Origin: Auricularia sp. M13
Taxonomy: Eukaryota; Basidiomycota; Agaricomycetes; Auriculariales; Auriculariaceae
Assembly (NCBI GenBank): GCA_037042915.1
Contig: CM073202.1
Span: forward strand, 1,736,001-1,800,000
Direction: 5' to 3'
Length of the DNA stretch: 64,000 bases
Of this stretch, positions 60,601 to 64,000 are shown piece after piece; position 1 is the first letter of the stretch, and the number at the start of each line of letters is the position of its first letter. The notes beneath the pieces were generated by a model. That model was not told where the DNA came from. It was given only the letters and a program-made list of their open reading frames with translations, and made no database searches. Position numbers and translations under genes: made by a program.

Positions 60601-63600
60601 ACGTGCCCAGAACCCTGTTCAACACGCCCGACGGAACCATGGAGAGTCTAGTAATGCAGATAGGGGACTGTAATGGTTCTGCGACTTACCAAATGCTTAT
60701 GAATTATATATTTTCCGAGCACATAGGGGTATGGATGGACGTATACTTGGACGACATTATCGTATACTCATATACGCTGGACGAACACGTGGAACACATT
60801 CGAACGGTATTTAATATCCTCCGGAAGCACCGATTCTACCTGAGTGTGGACAAGATGCAGCTCTTTGCCAGGGAGCTAAAAATTTTAGGCCATATTATTG
60901 ACGCCACTGGTATTTGGATGGACCCTCACAAGGTCGACACGATCGCGAACTGGAAAGCGCCCACGAACCGTGCGTTGTTACAAAGCTTTTTAGGCGCCGT
61001 GGGCTTCCTAGCTCCCGACTGTTATGGCATCAGGGTGCCCATGGGAATGCTCACGCCCCTGACCGGTGCAAATCGCCCGTGGCGGTGGGGGGCAACCGAG
61101 CAGCGAGCGTTTGAAGAGATTAAGCGGCTCGTCGTCGCATGGAGAAGCTCCCACAGAGTGGCGCTAAGTTACGGCAAAGAGGCTCCGAGAATCAACCTCG
61201 TTACCGACGCAAGTCTCACCGGCGGGAGCGGCTACATTTCCCAAGGAGATGATCTTTCCAAGGCTAAGGTTTGTGCCTTTTGGAGTGGAAAGTTCAATTC
61301 AGCACAACAAAATTACCCTGTGCATGAACTGGAACTTCTAGCTATTGTGGAATCTCTCAAGAGATTTCGAGGAATGCTACACGGAGCAAAGTTCCGAATA
61401 TGCACTGATCACAAAGCTCTTGAGCATTTCCTAACACAGAAGAACCTTTCTTCAAGGCAGAGCCGATGGTTAGATGTTCTTAATGAATTTGATTTCGAGA
61501 TTATGTACATCCCGGGACAAACTAACGTCTTGGCTGATGCGTTATCTCGGATGTACAGCCAGGATCAGCCTGGAACGGTCAGGGCGAAGAGCGAGTACAT
61601 TGACGAAGATGTCAGCGACGATGAATCACCGCTGCGCATTGCCGCAACGGACCTGGCGATAGCGCATCATCATTCAAGATTCTCGGCGCCGGTGCTTGTC
61701 GGACCCGAAGCGTTGGCCGTGACAGCCATTAGCACACGGTCGTCCGGCGGGAACTACGGACGAGCGGATGGCCAAGAAGGGAAAGAGCCGGCGCGGCGGT
61801 CTGCCCGACTGAGGGAGAAGAAAGGACCAACCGCGTGGGACTGGCTCAAGCCCAGAGCGCGTGCGTCGCGCACGAGCCAGCGAGAATTGCCCGGGCCTGA
61901 GCCTAGGCCCGGTATAGTCGAATCGCTGGAGACCGGCGTGGCCGAGGATGCGAGTGAACGCGCGCTGGAGGGCGCATCTGATGTCCATATCGACAAACTA
62001 GACCAAGTGGACAAGTCAGCAGACCGTCGTAGCACACAGAACGACCAGAATGCCCAGGAGAGCGTGCCGGGGCCCGAGCCAGGACGGCCGGGTGACCCGT
62101 TAGTTGATCTCGGGACAGTCCTCAATGCTGCTGACCCTAAACTCAACATTCCGCTCGACTTCGTGAAACTGTACAAGTCCGACAACTTGTTGAAACAGAT
62201 AATTGCCCGGCCTAACGATTACCGTAACTTTAGGGTCGAGAATGACGTTGTATACATGATCACGGAGGAGGAGCGGTTAATCTGCGTGCCTGATGCAATT
62301 CACAACGGGCGCCGGATCCGGGAGATAATCATATCGCAAGCCCACTCTATCCTGGCGCATCTCAGCACCGTTAAGACGCTAAGCTATGTTAGAACTGTGT
62401 TTTGGTGGGAAAACATGGCTCGAGACGTGAAGGACTATTGTCGAACTTGCAGTATCTGCGCATTAAATAGGACGAATACGCAGGCACCAATGGGGAAGCT
62501 TCAGACACTTCCTGTACCGACGAGGCCTTGGCAATCTGTCGGAATAGATTTCGTCGGTCCGTTCCCCGAGTCCATGACTCGAACAGGCAGGTACAACATG
62601 CTGTGTGTAATTGACCATCTATCATCGATGGTCCATCTCGTCCCGACAAGAACAACTTACACAGCTAAAGACATGGCTGAAGTAGTATTTGAACATTTAT
62701 ATAAACTACACGGCCTCCCAGAACGTATCGTGAGTGACCGAGACACCTTGTTCACGTCAGTATTCTGGCGCAATCTACACGACCTGATTGGTGTCGAGTT
62801 GCGGATGTCATCAGCATATCACCCAGAAACTGACGGAGCGACGGAACGGGCGAATCGGACCGTGACTCAGATGATTCGCACGTGCGCGCTCCTAAACCCC
62901 GAGGATTGGGCGCGCAAGCTTCCGGCGATCGAGTTTGCCCTCAACTCGGCCGTGTCAGAAACGACGGGGTTTTCGCCCTTCTTTTTGAACTATGGGCAAG
63001 TACCTAGGGCTCTTAAATGGAACAACAACTCTCCATATCCTGGCGTGCTTAAGTTCGCACAAATGATGAAGATTGCGATAATGCAAGCGCATGATCTTAT
63101 CATTGAAGCCCGAGTACGGCAGACTCGGGCCGCGAACAAACACCGGCGAATGGCACCATTTGAGGAAGGAGACTTTGTGTACCTCTCCACTAAAAATTTA
63201 TCAACTCCTAAGGGCTCATCGAGAAAGCTCATACCGAAATACATCGGACCTTACAAGATCCTGCAAGTTATTGTCCCAGGGGCCTCCTATAAGCTGGATT
63301 TACCTGATGACCTGCTTGGGCGCAGCATCAATAACGCCTTCCACGCGTCATTGCTTCGGCCCTTCGAGCCGAATGACGATAAACGGTTCCCAGGGCGTCT
63401 AACCGCCCAGATGCCCGGATTCAAGCATAACCAGGACGAATGGACGGTAACCAGCATAACAAACCACTCAGGAAAAGGCAGAGAGCTCTTATTTGAAGTA
63501 AAATGGAGCACTGGACACACTACTTGGGAAAGGTTAAGGGAAGTCCGCCACCTGGCGGCATACGAGTCTTATCTCGAGGCCATGGGGGTCAAACAACCGC

Positions 63601-63674
63601 GTGACCTTCTGAGAGGACCCGTTGAAGCACCCGGTCGAGCCGCCGAGCTGTCAGAAGAAGCGCGCGGGTTCTAA
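57662..63674 (+). other. Element 1: capsid and pol region, right part
   Basis: About 2000 codons open. Order: Gly/Pro- and acid-rich linker, retrotransposon gag/capsid domain, CCHC knuckle (about 58765-58806), a variable spacer, protease (about 59780-59830), RT with a YLDD-type motif (about 60745), RNase H, an acidic inter-domain spacer, integrase with HHCC and DDE core (about 62340-62870), and a chromodomain-like end (about 63430-63590). Continues the coding region whose left part lies at 45669-47869. Confidence 0.85.
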
Positions 63675-63803
63675 ATTACGTCCGCGCATTCAATTATTGC
63701 ATGTGCTGAGGGCGACACGGGACTCAGGAAATAGATAGAACAATTTCGTATTTCTAGAATAAAACAGGCAACGACAGGAGTCGACGCATGTACACACCAA
63801 TCA

Positions 63804-63810
63804 TATAAAA
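63804..63810 (+). promoter_or_regulatory. TATA box before the last open frame
   Basis: TATAAAA about 66 bases upstream of the ATG at 63876, after the pol stop codon. It does not match the TATA region of the element 1 LTR. Confidence 0.45.
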
Positions 63811-63875
63811 AGCGGGCGGGAGGCAAGGGAAAAACAGTCAGTTTACCCGACTGCCCCCGCTAGCCGCCCACTAAC

Positions 63876-64000
63876 ATGACCGCTCCGACCTTACCAAGCA
63901 AGCCCACTGGTGCCGAGGCCACACGTCGCGCAATCGACAATTTGGTCGAGTCGATGCGCAGGGTGACCGGCGTGTCCCCTGTGGGCTCAATGCCCTCCTC
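63876..64000 (+). CDS. Partial open frame at the right edge
   Basis: ATG at 63876 starts MTAPTLPSKPTGAEATRRAI and stays open to the window end (41 codons). The preceding 200 bases hold a TATA box and a short leader. It is either an extra open frame of element 1 (no 3' LTR has appeared yet) or the next gene. No family is recognised. Confidence 0.4.
   Translation, partial: MTAPTLPSKPTGAEATRRAIDNLVESMRRVTGVSPVGSMPS

Larger units (their letters stand above)
44855..64000 (+). mobile_element. Ty3/gypsy-type LTR element 1 (outer), interrupted by nested elements, runs off right edge
   Basis: Begins TGTAACAGTCCC at 44855, inside the Helitron fragment. A 5' LTR is followed by a long gag-side open frame (45669-47869) and, after a 9.8-kb insertion, by an open frame (57662-63674) with capsid-type domain, zinc knuckle, protease, reverse transcriptase, RNase H, integrase and chromodomain. 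No 3' LTR is found before 64000, so its target duplication and LTR divergence cannot be read. It is a fossil broken by one large nested insertion; the rest of the frame is open over long distances, which suggests a fairly young copy. Confidence 0.85.

Overview
The window is GC-rich nuclear DNA from a filamentous basidiomycete, most likely an agaricomycete. The evidence is genes broken by many 45-70 nt introns, basidiomycete-type secreted proteins (macrophage-activating-glycoprotein-like and ricin-B lectin), a Helitron-type DUF6570 protein, and chromodomain Ty3 elements. No bacterial features, CRISPR array or convincing RNA gene is visible.

Layout. 1-1.2 kb holds the front of a secreted glycoprotein-like gene that runs off the left edge and has one apparent frame break. 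1.2-4.6 kb is gene-poor and carries a very young MITE with 83-bp perfect inverted arms. 4.6-8.6 kb holds a DsbA-like oxidoreductase, a divergent 545-aa conserved protein of unknown function and a hemerythrin-like HHE protein. 8.6-11.2 kb is empty of recognisable genes. 11.2-22.3 kb holds a tail-anchored aldo/keto reductase, a GATA factor, a TauD-type dioxygenase, a lectin-glycoprotein fusion and an orphan C-terminal half of a Pff1-like vacuolar membrane protein. 22.7-27.8 kb is a small group with an Old Yellow Enzyme between two paralogous double-cupin proteins. 27.9-42.6 kb is dense with housekeeping genes: POP4, an ERp38-type PDI, SQT1/AAMP, a secreted beta-propeller, a DUF1748 protein, a TPR protein, a small membrane protein, a Ser/Pro-rich protein, a DUF427 protein and the ESCRT-III subunit DID2/CHMP1.

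From 43 kb to the right edge the DNA is transposon. A Helitron N-terminal fragment is cut by the LTR of a Ty3-type element. That element is interrupted by an LTR element on the opposite strand with no visible pol. One LTR of the second element is in turn interrupted by a chromodomain Ty3 element. The two inner insertions have clean 5-bp target duplications (AACGG and GTACA) and nearly identical LTR pairs, so both look recent.

Gene models were read by eye. Splice sites were chosen to keep phase and match remembered protein families. Where exon lengths were added up, the totals divide by three: DsbA 234 aa, the 545-aa protein, HHE 246, AKR 301, GATA 630, Pff1-like 493, OYE 417, POP4 266, DUF1748 74, the small membrane protein 102, DID2 201. 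At least ten introns seem to start with GC rather than GT, an unusually high share.
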